A DNA stretch of 64,000 bases from Malaya genurostris (lineage: Eukaryota; Arthropoda; Insecta; Diptera; Culicidae), in the NCBI RefSeq assembly GCF_030247185.1, contig NC_080571.1, forward strand, positions 111,407,067 through 111,471,066, read 5' to 3'. Positions 1-11,862 of this stretch are shown in pieces. Numbering within the stretch: position 1 is the stretch's first letter; each line of letters begins with the position of its first letter. Both the position numbers and the translations under genes were made by a program. Under the pieces are notes generated by a model. It searched no databases and was not told the origin of the DNA. It saw nothing but the letters and a program-made list of their open reading frames with translations.

Positions 1-71
1 CGTAATCGACAAAACGCCCCTTTTTTACATGCCCAATTTTCTAAGAAAGTGACTAATGATTAATGCTACCC

Positions 72-645
72 AAGGATGGCTTTTATCGTATCAAAGAACA
101 TTCTTTGGCAACTCTTCAACGATTGAATCAGTGCCATAAAAGAGAGTTGGAAATCATCGCAACAACTAAAACCCGGCATGGCTTATTTAACATAGAATCG
201 ACACCAGTGCGAGAGCGAATTTCTCTCGATGACCTGTCTGAGAATCAAAGGTTAGCACGCTGCTGTGGGGATCCTCTCTGAAGCAACAAACGGTCGCTTA
301 TTCTCGTTTCGCGATCCGATTCTATACAGGCAGTTGATAATTGCGATTAAATCATTTTACTATTGTCGCTTATTCTAACTATGTGCATAAAACCTTTGTA
401 TAAGTTGTGTCTATGAAAATGTCTGTGAATGCTCCACACAAGGGTTTTGAAATATTGCAACCTAGTATGAGAATCATCAAGTTGAATCATCAACTCGATT
501 TTCTGCGATAATTGACAACTTACTCTCTTGGGAAATTCCACACAGCAACAATCATTACGTCACAGCTGCCAGTCATTAGCATTGGAAAAAAGGCGGGTCA
601 GAGACATAACTGGATGTCGTGAATACGAAAACAACTGACATGTTC
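72..645 (+). repeat. Interspersed repeat family A, copy 1, left part
   Basis: This block is closely similar to 45165-45655, sharing for example the stretches around GCACGCTGCTGTGGGGATCC and CGATCCGATTCTATACAGGC. It continues at 5269 after the LOA-like insertion at 688-5268. The short ORF at 63-281 has no recognisable domain and the second copy carries a stop in the same stretch (ATAGAATAG versus ATAGAATCG), so I do not treat it as a gene. The class of the repeat (old transposon or duplicated spacer) is not resolved. Confidence 0.75.
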
Positions 646-687
646 CTTAACACTTCCGAATATCAATTGTATGAATTATGCAAGCAT

Positions 688-3600
688 CAGGAATCAGAAC
701 AAATTGGCTCAAATGACACGTTCCCCTTGATATTTGGAGATTTGTGCCTTGCCATCAATTTGTTTTTAGCATCATTTTCCCGATATATAAAAGGGAAGGA
801 TTGAAAGGAAATGGTAAGGGTTGGACTAGGAGGATGGGAAAAATTGACGACACAAAAACACATAAAAGCAAAAATAAATTCTGAACCTCTACGAGGTCCC
901 GAACAGTCTGCTGTTAATAAATCCTCCAACCCCCGAGAGGATTTAGAGATCTTACAAAAGCGACACCATTCTGCACTCCCGGAAGAATGCAGAACGATTC
1001 GCAGTATGTACGAGCAGAAGTAAATTCGGTACCCCCCAAAGGATGCCAAACAATCTCCTAAACCCTATTTAAGGTAAATACAGAAGGGATTCATTCACTC
1101 CAGGAAGAACGATGAACCCTTTTGACTATAGCTCCTTACCACATTGGGTGAGAAACGAGAGAATATCCTTCAATTTTAGCTCCGCATACACAGACTCAAT
1201 CATGTATGGAGAACCAAAAATCCGGATACGTAGCTGCGTCAATGCGGGACAGTTACATATCAGATGATATGAAGTACCATAATCGCATTCACACAAGTCA
1301 CACGAATAATACTCAGCACGTTGAATAGTAGCCATGTGATAATTGAGTTTGCGATGTCCAGTCAGAGCTCTGACCAGAATACTGCAATGATGCTTGGAGA
1401 AATGCAGTAGACACTTTGACATTTTCAGATTTAAATCTGGTAGAAATGCTTTTGTCTGAGCGCAAGTTTGCAAGCTGCGCCAGTAGCTGGCAAGTTTGGA
1501 TGCAGCCCAAGAACGAATCTTGTGCTTTATCCAACTAGTTCAAAGTGGTAAAGCTGGTTCAGGACCAACGAAATCATTCGTTGCACCAGCTCTAGCCAAC
1601 TCATCAGCCCATTCCAGAATGGCCGGGTACCCATAAGAAGTAAACAGCATTTGAAATGCTGAGGTCTTCAATTTGAGTTCGACATGCGATCACTAGATTC
1701 GACCGTGAGTCATTCGAACTTAAGGCTGCCTGACTGTCGGAACAAAAATAAATTCGCTTACCACAGATCCTCTGCTGAAGTGCCGATTGTACTCCACACA
1801 GAATCGCGTAGATTTCTGCTTGGAATACAGTACAGTATCTACCAAGTGAATGAGACTGCTCCAGCCTCATTTCACGACAGTAGACACCAGCACCAGCAAA
1901 ACCATTCAACAGAGAACCGTCCGTATAACAATCTATGTGTTCATCAAGTTGTCGTTCCAGACAACCAGACAACCATTCCTCACGAAGAGGATAGCTCACA
2001 TTGAATGTTTTGAAAGGAAAACTGCATGTGAGAGTTAGGTCACTAGGAGCGAGTAAATACTCATCCCACGTAACCATTTGAGACCACAAGCGAGTGTGGC
2101 TGGTAGCATAATCTAATGGGTTACTGTTCCAAAGCCCTGTAACCCTAAGACGGTATGCACAAGATAATGCTTCTTGTTTTAGGAACACATGTAGTGGTTT
2201 AATACACAGTAGCGCCTCTAGAGCAGCAGTAGGAGTTGTCGTGAATGCTCCTGTCATCGCCATTAGGACCATCCTTTGGAGTGATTTAGCTTTGACTGAA
2301 CTGTCGCGACTTCTCCTTTCTGCCACCATACAAGACATCCATATGCTAAAATTGGTCTAACAATAGTTGTGTAGATCCAATGAATATATCTGGGTTTGAG
2401 TCCCCATGATTTTCCAAAAGCTCGTCTGCATTGGCCGAAAGCCATGCAAGCTCTTTTAATTCTGAAGTCAATGTGAGCAGACCAATTCAGTTTTGAGTCA
2501 AGAATAACCCCGACGTATTTAACTTGATCGACCACAGTGACCTCTGAACCGAAGAACTATAACGGACGAGCTCCTGTGATTATCCTACGATGAGTGAAAA
2601 GCACCATTGATGTTTTGCCCGGATTTACAGATAATCCAACCTGACAACACCATTGTTCAACAGATCGCAGGGCTTGCTGCATTAAATCAAAGAGAATGGT
2701 AATGCTTATACCGGTCATCAATATATGATAATCGTCGGCAAAACCATAAGTCGGAAATCCAAGGTTATTAAGTTTCCTTAACAAACCATCAGCGACTAGG
2801 TTCCATAAAAGTGGGGATAGTACACCACCTTAAGGACACCCACGGACACTCAGCTTTCTAATCTCTGCTTGCCGAAGCGATGAACAAAGAAGTCGATTGC
2901 TAAGCATTGCGTGTATCCAATTTGTGATACTTGAAGGTATGCCATGACGACGGGCTGCTTCCAGAATTGAATTGAAAGACACGTTATCAAAGGCATCTTC
3001 AATATCTAGGAAAACTCCCAAGCAAGATTGCTTTTGTGAGAAAGCTTTTTCAATGTTGTACACAACATCATGTAACAGGGTTGTAGTGGACTTTCCACGC
3101 TGGTAAGCATGTTGCATTCCATGTAGCGGATGCACGCCCAAACTAACATTCCTGATATAGTGATCTACTATGCGTTTCATTGTTTTAAGAAGAAATGAGC
3201 TTAGACTGATAGGCCTGAAACTCTTCGCTTCCTCATAAGTGTCGCGACCGCCTTTGGGAATAAATTTGACAATTATTTCCTGCCAAGCTCTTGGAATGTA
3301 TCCTGTCGCAAGACTAAAAGTAAGTATTTTCTTCAAAACATGTTTGAAATGTTCATACCCTTTCTGCAGTAACACTGGGAAAACTCCATCCTTTCCAGGA
3401 GACTTGTACGGAGCAAAACTCTCAACTGCCCATTTGACCGATTCAATCGTCACAACGCTTCGAGCAAGGGCCCAAGAATCGTAACTACCTGAAAAAGTCT
3501 CGGGAAGAGCTGTCGGTGATGGATCCATACATCCTGGAGTGTTAAAAAGATAGTGAAGTATATCACCTTCTTCAGACAAGTGTTCACCATCTGAAGTTCT

Positions 3601-5268
3601 TAAGAAACTGACATTAAAGTCCTTAGACTTCGAAAGTAACTTATTTAATCTGCTAGCCTCGTTGAGACTAGAGACATTTGTGCAGAGGCTTTTCCAACCA
3701 CTTCGCTCAGACGATCGAAGAGCATTTTTGTAAGCCCTTCGAGCCGACACAAATGCCTCCGACCCATCTCTGCGTCGGTGGTTCCAAGCTCTTCTGCATA
3801 GATTCCTTAGTCTAGCAAGTTCAGCATTCCACCAAGGAGTTCCTCTAGTAGCTCGCACAATCCGAAGTGGACAAGCCTCTTCATATGCTGCAACTATGAG
3901 TGAATTTGTCTCGTCGACAACATTTTCCAAATCAATTGGGGTTTCAATTGTTGGTTGGTACCCGTAAAATCTAGTCGCCAAGCTCTCTTCATAGAGGTCC
4001 CAGTTTGTAGATTTGGGATTACGATATGTGATAATATCAAATTCAACGTTTGAATGATCAAAGAAGATGTACTTATGATCAGACAACGAAGGTTCGAGCT
4101 CATCGGAGACGAGCCAATTCACCAACTCATGCGCAATTCTATGAGAGCAGAGAGTTACGTCCAAAACCTCCTCTCTTCCAGCTCTCGCAAAAGTTGGACG
4201 GTTTCCTGCATGGACTATGTGCAGGTTTGTACTGCTCACAAATTCCATCATATCAGAGCCTCTCGAATTTATATTTGTGCTGCCCCAAATGATATGGTGA
4301 GCATTTATGTCACTGCCGATTACAAGCGGTAAATCACTTTTGCAGCAGTATGATACAACCTTTTTGAAGTCATCGCTTGGCGAAGGTTGGTTATGCGGCA
4401 AATATGCCGAACAATAGACATATTTCCTGTCTATGCCATCTGTAGTCATACCAACTGTGACAGCACAAATATCCCGAGTTGTGAGCTCCGATATGAGAGA
4501 AACATCGAGAGCACTATTTGCAAGTATGCATGCTCGAGACATTTCACGTGGATTAGTCATACCGGTCTTGTTGAAGGCAAGAAAGACTGGGTTTAACAAT
4601 TTTCCAACGTAGAAGTTTCCCTTTTGGAAATATGGTTCTTGAACCAAAGCTATAGAAGCTTTACCTTCTTGCAGAAGTCTGGATAGATTCATAGTTGCTG
4701 TACGTTTGTGCTGAAGATTGATTGGTGCCACTCTAACCATTATCAATCAGAGTAACGAATACTCCACCTCCAGCACTTATCGTACAACAACTAGAAGAAA
4801 CCAAATATATTGGCTTATAATCGCCTATAGCGAACCATGTAAGGATTTTTTTAAATGTTTTAATCATTTAAATCCCACGAGTTGCGAAGAAAGAAGTCGT
4901 CCACTGTGCCAGAGCTTCGCTCAACACAGTAAGGGAAAATCCCAAGATATTCCGTTCACGACTGCATTGTTTAACCTTCTGCAGCCATTCAGCCATCGAC
5001 ACGGAAATACACCTTGACTTAGGAGTTCCTATTTTTGTGGCCTTTTACGACATGGAACAGGAAACCAGTGGATCAATTCTTGGTAAAAAAAATAATTCCG
5101 CCGGATGCCACACGGCTTACCTGTTTGGTGGACTTATACCACCGGTACAGGTGGACCGTAGCGTTATTCTTAGCCAGTTGGGAAACCGCTACCGACACTA
5201 CACGGCTATCTAGGCTGCTCAGAGAGGGAAGTTGACATTGATGGTCAACTTTCATGGATGGCCGAACA
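688..5268 (-). mobile_element. LOA/Lian-like non-LTR retrotransposon, near full length
   Basis: The element runs from a 5' UTR (about 5264-4747) through an EN-RT-RNase H polyprotein to a 3' end reading TTCTGATTCCTG, with no poly(A) tail. It is flanked by a perfect 42 bp direct repeat (646-687 and 5269-5310), the target site duplication inside repeat family A. The second copy at 21966-24632 shares the 5' UTR start CGGCCATCCATG and the same 3' end, which fixes both termini. Domain order (apurinic-type endonuclease, reverse transcriptase, RNase H, C-terminal cysteine/histidine motif) fits the LOA clade known from Aedes (Lian) and Drosophila. The clade call is by domain order and motif impression; a phylogeny would be needed to separate LOA from other I-group clades. 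Confidence 0.88.
1126..4746 (-). pseudogene. Broken EN-RT-RNase H polyprotein of the LOA-like element
   Basis: The frame opens at 4746 and runs 638 codons. The endonuclease comes first, with GSDINAHHIIWG and later SDHKYIFFD, then PWWNAELARLR, then the reverse transcriptase start SPGKDGVFP and the FLDIEDAFD palm motif. A TAA at 2830 replaces the Gln codon of CPQGGV (intact in the copy at 22390). The same frame resumes with FADDYHILM (2557-2784), is stopped again by TAG for CAG after TGARPL, and resumes at 2263-2535 (KYVGVILDSKLNW). A one-base deletion near 2265 shifts the frame. RNase H follows at 1604-2338 (CYTDGS, SDSQAAL, VPGHSG) and a C-terminal CDLCECDYG...HLICNC motif at about 1230-1330. 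Two nonsense changes plus frameshifts make this copy inactive. Comparison with the second copy shows these are copy-specific lesions. Confidence 0.88.
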
Positions 5269-6391
5269 CTTAACACTTCCGAATATCAATTGTATGAATT
5301 ATGCAAGCATTCCCCTTTTTCACATTTTTCGCAAAAACAAAGAAAGCTTCATTTGATCTCGATTACTGTGAATTTTACACAACGAAAAGCGTACAAATCT
5401 AAGCAAACTGTTCTAGATTTGCAGTAAACTGAGGATATTTCCCTACGATTTGCGAACAACAAATCGTAATAGTTCTTTAGAAAACTTTTAGAGCCATTAA
5501 AACGGCTGATATTGTGCAATGCTCTCCACCGTTGTTTTTTCCCAATGCTAATGATTGGCAGCTGTGACAAAATCGCTCTTGTCGAAAGCGAAACTAGCTG
5601 TGCAAACGACACAAAACACATCTGCTCGCAGTGGCGAAAGAATATAGACTGATTCAATTTTTGTTGAGAGGCTTGTTTTTACCAGATTTCGTTTGTAGCT
5701 TTTTCACTAATGGGCTGTCCTAACGGCTATAAAAATAACCGCAAACAGAATTTTAATGTTGATTATTTCATTTCGGATTTGCATAATTTATTGAAAGAAA
5801 CTATCAATGTGCTGTAGGGATTCGTTTCTAGCATTCACAAGGACCAAATTGAGGAACTCACTGCGATATTCACCACTTTTCGGAACATTTTCCCGGATTT
5901 TTTGTTGTACAGCAGCAGATATTTTGTTCTCTTCCTTAGAACGCGTTCTGATTGGCTGGTGTTGACATGGATCAAATGAGACAGGTTTTTCAATAGTGTA
6001 CTATTGAAATACTTCAATGCTTTTGCTATACACGTTTAAATTGAAAAATTTCTATTCTATTGGTAGTTAGATTATATAAATCCTTTCACAGATCACTGAG
6101 CTATGAGCTTTAAAAATACGATAAAGGCAAACGCGCCTTATGAATTATCCTCTTTGATACTCGTTTATACCAAACATTTCAGAAAAGTTTAATTTTGAAT
6201 TATTTGAGACTATGTCACAAAACTGAAAATTTTATCATAAAATTGTGATCATATTTCCGATGGCATGTCGCAAGAATTATGTTGATTCATTAGATACAAC
6301 AATAGATATTCACGATCAAAAACTTATCACTCTCTCAGAGGGTAAATTTTGAAAAGGCACCCCATAGTAAAGTAAGTCGTATTCACGACAA
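5269..6391 (+). repeat. Interspersed repeat family A, copy 1, right part
   Basis: This continues the repeat begun at 72 and is closely similar to 47500-48716 and 62990-64000. Shared landmarks are CTATAAAAATAGCCGC (a TATA-like stretch near 5727), CTGATTGGCTGGTGTTGACA (a CCAAT-type motif on the minus strand) and the end near GTAAGTCGTATTCACGACAAAA, where similarity between copies stops. Short ORFs on both strands are not conserved between copies. I cannot assign the family. Confidence 0.75.
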
Positions 6392-6767
6392 AAAACCGTT
6401 TCATAAAATTTCATTGCAAAACACTGGCACCGAGCGAGTGGAATCATTGAAAAACGACTACAGTGAAACTGTTTTAAATATTCGACTGCACAAAATGTGC
6501 CCAAATCGAGTAAAACACTTCACGAGTGGATTCAATGAAAAACAACATAAAAATTGAAACTTACACATAAAGTTAAGCCAAGCATGCCGTATTTGCCTGG
6601 GTAATGACACTCAGTTCGAAAAATTATTGCGATTTTACATCTTATAAGATGCACATAAATGGAGCGTCATATTTCACACAAATTTATATCCAAGAACATG
6701 TAAAACTGTGTGATTTGAAAAATTACATGGCTTGGACTCCAGTTATTCGACTGAGCCACAGAAGCAT
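6392..6767. repeat. Repeat debris with a MITE-like segment and truncated SINE
   Basis: About 6625-6680 (ATTTTACATCTTATAAGATGCACATAAATGGAGCGTC) is nearly repeated at 19645-19685, so it belongs to a dispersed family; I quote it only as a landmark of two short halves, CATCTTATAAGATG and CATAAATGGAGCGTC. At about 6741-6767 the minus strand contains TGTGGCTCAGTCGAATAA, a tRNA-like A box matching the SINE fragment at 25802-25873. The next element begins at a TA dinucleotide directly after it. No gene seen. Confidence 0.5.
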
Positions 6768-8557
6768 ACACGCTCGCTCAACGTTACTCTATAGTGAGTA
6801 ATTCGTACTCACTTTTGCTTGTTCAGTTTAGATGTCAAAAATTGAGTAAGATTGATTTAGAAAAACTGATCAGATTATACTACAATTTTTACTCACCGCA
6901 TTTTTCTTCGAATGCTGTACAAAATGCCGGTACGTGGGTAACGTAGGAAGGCGGACGGATCTTTCCCAATGACGGATGAACAAGTAGCGGCCCCCTTTAT
7001 TCGTTGGGTAGAAGTAAGTCAGTATTGACTTTGATGTGCATTAAGTAACAAATATTTCTTCTCTTTTAGCCAAGTAACTACGCATTAATGGAACATATAG
7101 CGTCAAGACGAAACGATGACCCGCATGTTGTATGTGTTGGCCAAACATATAAAACTTAATGTGGCTATGTGGTTATTTGCCAGGAATTCTGTATTGCGGT
7201 GACGAATTCAATACACGCGATGGATATTCTTATAAAATTCTTCAAAGTGTTCGGAATACGCGTGCCCACGAACTAATCCATGATGGTGGATTTTTTAGAA
7301 TGCGTGTTCTTCAAATCACACAGCACGAGAGCCACCGTAAAAACAAGAAAAACACCGTCTTGCGGCAGCGTTCAAAGAAGCTTCCAATGCAGAAGACTTA
7401 GAATTGTCTTAAGTCCAAGTTTCGTTCATTTCTGTTACAGATGATAGCCTTAAGGTCTGAGGACAGAGGGCCACGTGTCGAGTTTTAAATCGACCACGTG
7501 GCTCGCGCAATTCCCTTTGCGCATCGTATTTCTCTTGTACTCTCTCGTTTATGAGCAAACTGTACCGGGTTGCCAGCATACATTTTATTATTTTGATGAG
7601 AAGTTTTATCACATTAATACATCGTATGGGTTAGACATTACATGTATTCCAATGAACAATGAAAAAATGTTCAACTTTCACAAAGATTGAATGTCTGTGT
7701 ATTTGGCAGCCTTGTCGAGCCAATTTTATTTCTCTCTCCTTTTTCAGAATGCTATCAGGAAACCAAAGCGAAAAAAAATGGTGGATGCATTGGAACTGAC
7801 TTTGTTTCACAGAGAAATACAAGACTTTATTTTTATCTCGATAAAATATATGTTTTTATGTACTAATCGCATCTATACTAAATTATTTAAACTTTGTCGC
7901 GGTAGATTTATGATACAAGCCTTCAAAGCCGAGATATTCGATGAACAAGTAGAGGTATGCATTTCCGAGCGTTCCAATTTTCAGCAGTTCTTCAGTCAGA
8001 AAAAAATCGCAACACGATCGCTAAACTCAATGAATCATTCTGCAAATTTCACAAAATATTCTCAACTAAATTTCGAAGACATTGTCAGGTGGGTTTTTCT
8101 ATATTCTGCACCGTTTCCAAGAAAATTTAATTTGAAACGTGAAAATAGCAAAAAACCTACCACTTTACGGTACTGTCCTCAGCCCTTAAGGTTTATATTC
8201 TCGATTTGAATGAATTTTTGCAATGTAATGTTATTTTTAATTTTCATTGGAAAAGTAACCACAAAATGTAATCTATTTCTAAAAGAATAATAAAAAGGTT
8301 ATGTTGTTTTAAATCTACACGAATTTCTGTACAATACGAACAATTCCTCGGGTAATTCACATGAAACTAAGTAACATTTACTAATTCGAGCTAATTTTCC
8401 CTTTTCTAGCACTGAGTAAATGTTAATCAGAATTTGACAAATTCCATCTTTACTCAAAAGTAAGTAAATATAACTTTACTCACTATAGAGTAGTTCCACT
8501 TTTAGCGAAAGTGAATGAAATTTTACTCACTTTTGAGTAACATTGAGCGAGCGTGTA
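6768..8557 (+). mobile_element. TIR element flanked by TA, CACGCTCGCTCAA termini
   Basis: The left end reads CACGCTCGCTCAACGTTACTC and the right end is its inverted form, GAGTAACATTGAGCGAGCGTG, with TA on both outer sides. Subterminal sequence at both ends is rich in TACTCACT and GAGTAA palindromic blocks. A TA duplication is typical of Tc1/mariner-like and a few other DNA transposons, but the TIR does not match a family I know. The interior carries coding-like, apparently spliced sequence described in the next entry. The ends are clear; the superfamily is open. Confidence 0.65.
6950..8190 (+). pseudogene. Unrecognised, spliced-looking coding remnant inside TIR element
   Basis: I do not recognise this protein. 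An open stretch ending FPMTDEQVAAPFIRWVE meets a good donor (GTAAGT at 7015). A polypyrimidine acceptor (TTCTCTTTTAG near 7070) precedes PSNYALMEHIASRRNDDP, whose frame is then stopped near 7157. Past that stop the same frame still looks coding (CGYVVICQEFCIAVTNSIHA, then FFKVFGIRVPTN). A second strong acceptor (CTCTCCTTTTTCAG near 7747) opens a 7748-8205 frame with a basic start NAIRKPKRKK, 172 codons if read from 7691. In-frame stops and the TIR setting suggest a decayed element-borne gene. It may be a transposase, but no catalytic motif was seen. Confidence 0.35.
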
Positions 8558-8744
8558 TATCTTCTTAATGAATAACAAAACAGCGGCACTTGGTAGCCGA
8601 GTGAAAATTACACTCGGAGTCTGTAAAATTCTGTACGTAGTTCATTAACTTGTCATGTGACGCAAGCTTGAAAGGTTTGTTTTTTACACATACCTAAAAA
8701 ATCTCAATCATTTTACGAAAGAAACTTTTCTAATGCAGAAACAA

Positions 8745-8818
8745 GTAAATTTACACGGTCTTAGGAGACGTAAATTTACACGATTTTAGGAGACGTAAAT
8801 TCACACGATGTTCAGGTG
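8745..8818 (+). repeat. 25 bp tandem repeat, about three units
   Basis: The unit GTAAATTTACACGATTTTAGGAGAC occurs almost three times with a few substitutions. It lies directly downstream of the DM4/DM12 gene that ends at 8872 on the minus strand. No coding or structural role is evident. Confidence 0.7.
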
Positions 8819-8871
8819 AGTAAAACCTTCTTTCACTTTGGCAGGCAATTTATGCTTTGGGATGTATAATT

Positions 8872-9691
8872 TTATACCGGGCTATATTTTATTTCATCGA
8901 TATAGTGTGAAATACTATTAACAAAAGATTTTCGACATTTTGGGTACAACAGATCACAATCTGCACCTTGTCTTCCCAGCCGCTCGGCTGATTCGTATTT
9001 TAGTTTCATCAGGTGCTCATGCGCCGCAAATGATTGATGTTCAGATGGCCTGAAAGTAGGATCGATATAGTGATTGACTAATACCAACATCTATGCTACT
9101 CACGTCAACAGGAATTGCAGTATTTCTGCATATAGATCATTCTTGACATCATGAAACGGACTATGGGCAAGATCACAAACACTCTTGATTAGACAATCCT
9201 CTCCATAACCGGAAAACTGCAATAATTCATCTAAGGCTCGGTACAAGTCCCCGGCACTGAGCGGCTTATTGGAGCGACTTTTTCGAACCGCTCTGCTGGT
9301 AACTACCTCGGTGGGAACGATTTGTCCTTTTATTATGTCCACCATTGATCGCGCCCAGTTAGGATACTGATAGAAGTCCTTCAATCGGTACGGTAATGCG
9401 TAATTCACCTGGAATCCCAAATTGACACCTAACCTTCGAAAAGGATACATTTTCTTCGGTATGAACAGTGGTCCTCCAGAGCTTGTACATATCGAAAGCT
9501 AAAATAAGTATTGAAAGTGAAACATTTATATAAAAAAATTCCACCCAAACCTGCATCGTACTGAGAGTAGGAAACATAAGTTTGCGTCCTTCACCAACCT
9601 CACGAGAAACACTTTGGTTAAAATTTAACCCATTGACGGAACATGTTAAGTTCAACCATAACAGAAAGGTTACAAATAGTAAAATACTCAT
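8872..9691 (-). CDS. DM4/DM12 family protein, gene 1 (3 exons, 237 aa)
   Basis: Exons are 9691-9551, 9498-9104 and 9049-8872. Introns are 52 bp (phase 0) and 54 bp (phase 2) with GT-AG ends, the second donor being GTGAGT. I chose the Met at 9691 because it opens a signal peptide (MSILLFVTFLLWLNLTCSVNG); an upstream in-frame Met at 9721 is possible. After a short linker, exon 2 reads LSICTSSGGPLFIPKK and NLGFQVNYALPYRLKDFY, the typical N-terminal block of the family. The conserved C-terminal domain has LYRALDELL, then GEDCLIKSVCDLA and TPSEHQ, ending with CDLLYPKCRKSF. The cysteines probably form disulfides in a secreted or membrane-anchored protein. No enzymatic or binding role is known for the family. 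It lies 204 bp downstream of gene 2 on the same strand and is clearly its paralogue. Confidence 0.88.
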
Positions 9692-9895
9692 TTTATTATC
9701 CGCACGAACTAGTTCGAACACTTCTTTAGCGGCTGTGGTGCGTCAAAAAATGGGTTGGACCTACTTTTAATGCTACTTGGCTTGCCTGAAAGTGTTAATA
9801 GCGGCGACAGCGCATGACTGAGCTAGAGACACTTTCTTCCATCAATTTCGGAGTCAAATAATCTTATTCATTTTTATATTTACGCTTAACAGTAT

Positions 9896-10693
9896 TTACT
9901 CCCAACTTTCAATAACACTAATCGTACTGAGAATTGATTTTTCACACATGGGATAGATCTCGTCACAGTTTTGTTTGCTTCGCCCGGCATTTTCGGCTGC
10001 TTCGTACCAATCCTTCTGCTGCAGTTCTGATTCGTGAAAAGATTGATGTTCGGATGGTCTATAATCGAGAATGTACAAATAGATGACAACTGGAAACTAA
10101 ATCGGTCGGACACTAATCTTACGTCAGAATTAACTGTACTATTTCCTGAATCAGGTCGTCCTGCTCGAAACTGAACGGAACTTGAGCTAACTCACAAACA
10201 CTCTTAGCCAGGCAGTCCCGATGAAAATCCAGCGTGGCGAAATAGTGCTCAAGCGCATCGTGCAACTGACCACCGGTGAGTCCAGCAGTGTCCCTTCGGT
10301 ATCTGCCATAATTTTTGTCACCCTCGGCAGGTTGAATCCGTCCGGTTACAATATCATTGATCGCGCGGGCCCAGTACATGGGACGATAGAAATCTCGCAA
10401 TCGCCACGGCATGTTATACATCGCTTGAAAGCCGATATTGACAGCCACTTGTCCGAATTTTCGAACAAACAGTGGACTCACGGTGCAAAGCGTCATCTGA
10501 AAGTGGTAGTCAAGATCAGTTCAGTTCAGTTCAGTTCGGATAGAACGTAGATTACCTGCATTTGAGAAAAGAACGGATACAGGAATGATCTTTCCTGGCG
10601 GCTTCGGTTCAAGCAGGTGTTATTCACGGCAAGAGCCGAAGTTTGCATACACGCAATGGTGTAGATCAACACGAGCACCGATCTAGGAGACAT
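9896..10693 (-). CDS. DM4/DM12 family protein, gene 2 (3 exons, 224 aa)
   Basis: Exons are 10693-10556, 10496-10123 and 10058-9896, with introns of 59 bp (phase 0) and 64 bp (phase 2) at the same positions as in gene 1. The start at 10693 opens a signal peptide (MSPRSVLVLIYTIACMQTSA); an upstream in-frame Met lies at 10726. The body shows NIGFQAMYNMPWRLRDFY, an RYRR basic site, LHDALEHYF, then HRDCLAKSVCELAQVPF and TPSEHQSF, ending at CDEIYPMCEKS. Shared intron phases and the TPSEHQSF block show that genes 1 and 2 arose by tandem duplication. The function is unknown. The frame is intact through all junctions with no sign of decay. Confidence 0.9.
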
Positions 10694-10739
10694 TTCCGTT
10701 GACTTGCGATGTTGAACTGAATGCAAAATCCATTAATAA

Positions 10740-11380
10740 TGCTTTCTATGATTCTGAGCTTGGAAGATTTGTCACATATGTATGAAGTCGGTAAATATTT
10801 GCTCCATGCAATTATCTGTAATCATTCATTTATTTGCATATACAAATATTGACAAGTGCTGCAGATTGTGTAAAAAAATGCACTCGATTTTGTAGTCCAT
10901 ACCTTTTTTCTGCGTCGAAAGTTATGATGCTGGCCAGCAGTGGCATACCTAGGGGAGAAGGGGTCAACGTTTTTAGGTAGGCGAATTCCTCCAGAAAGTA
11001 AGTTTAGGAAGCTTTTATTTGTTTACTCACTAAACCAACGATGGGGACGCCTAATGAAATTTTACCTCGGGAGCAAATATTCACAGGTACGCCACTGCTG
11101 GTTAGTTGCCATATATTTGTACCTGAACCAGAGAAAGTCAGAGTCAGTAAAATCTTAGCACTAGTCATGTAATTGTCCTGTTAAAACGGATGGTTTGGAT
11201 TTCACATATGGATATAAAACTTGGTCTTTGCTTTGTGTTACAATTTTATTCAAATTTGGGTATTTACATTAGAAAATGACAACAAAAATGTTTTTGACCA
11301 ATCAGATTTTCGATAATTAAAGGCATTACAATGATAAACAACTCCTGAAACATTGTGTTCATCCTATTTCTACTAAAGCT
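10740..11380. other. No gene seen upstream of DM4/DM12 gene 2
   Basis: This stretch holds the likely promoter of gene 2 next to 10693 and otherwise AT-rich sequence. The short ORFs carry no recognisable motif. I see nothing specific. Confidence 0.5.
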
Positions 11381-11706
11381 AAATGCTGAACCATTTTTCT
11401 ATGTGTCCGGTTTTGCACGATACGCTTTGTGCGATGATACTTTCAATTTATGTGTTTGGAATTTTGCGTGCCTTATTTTGACACTGAATTTGACCTTAAT
11501 ATTCGTTCATACCAAACATTTTGAAAATCTCCAACTGAAAATTTCATCATAAATTGCTGAACATATTTCCGATGGTTTGGCGAAGAAATTTTGTTGCTGC
11601 CTTAAATACAACAAGAGATATTCACGATTAAGTTCTACCCATTGTTGTACAGAGTAAATTTTGAAAAGGCGCCTTTTGTGAAGTAAGTCATATTCACGAC
11701 AAAAAG
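11380..11706 (+). repeat. Interspersed repeat family A, partial right-end copy
   Basis: The stretch ATACCAAACATTTTGAAAAT through AAGTAAGTCATATTCACGAC matches the right end of the family A copies at 6170-6391 and 48510-48716, with more divergence. It shares their end point at the TATTCACGACAAAA motif. Confidence 0.65.
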
Positions 11707-11862
11707 AAGATTTTAATAATAATTAAAATAGGAAAATCGATGTTTTTTCGGGAGCGCATATTGGCGATAATTAAATTACAAAACAAAACTTTTAAAAAGG
11801 TTTGAATCTAACTCATACCTAACTTTTTGTTGATAATTTATTTTTTTTTAAAGATATTCACC

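Noticed and set aside
63..281. 72-codon ORF at the window start
   Set aside because: It belongs to repeat family A, and the second copy at 45180-45370 has an in-frame stop in the same stretch.
687..1049. 120-codon minus-strand ORF at the end of the LOA-like element
   Set aside because: It falls in the element's 3' UTR. The corresponding region of copy 2 does not preserve the frame.
7691..8209. 172-codon ORF as an independent host gene
   Set aside because: It lies inside a TIR element, its first part is probably intron before the acceptor at 7747, and no domain was recognised.
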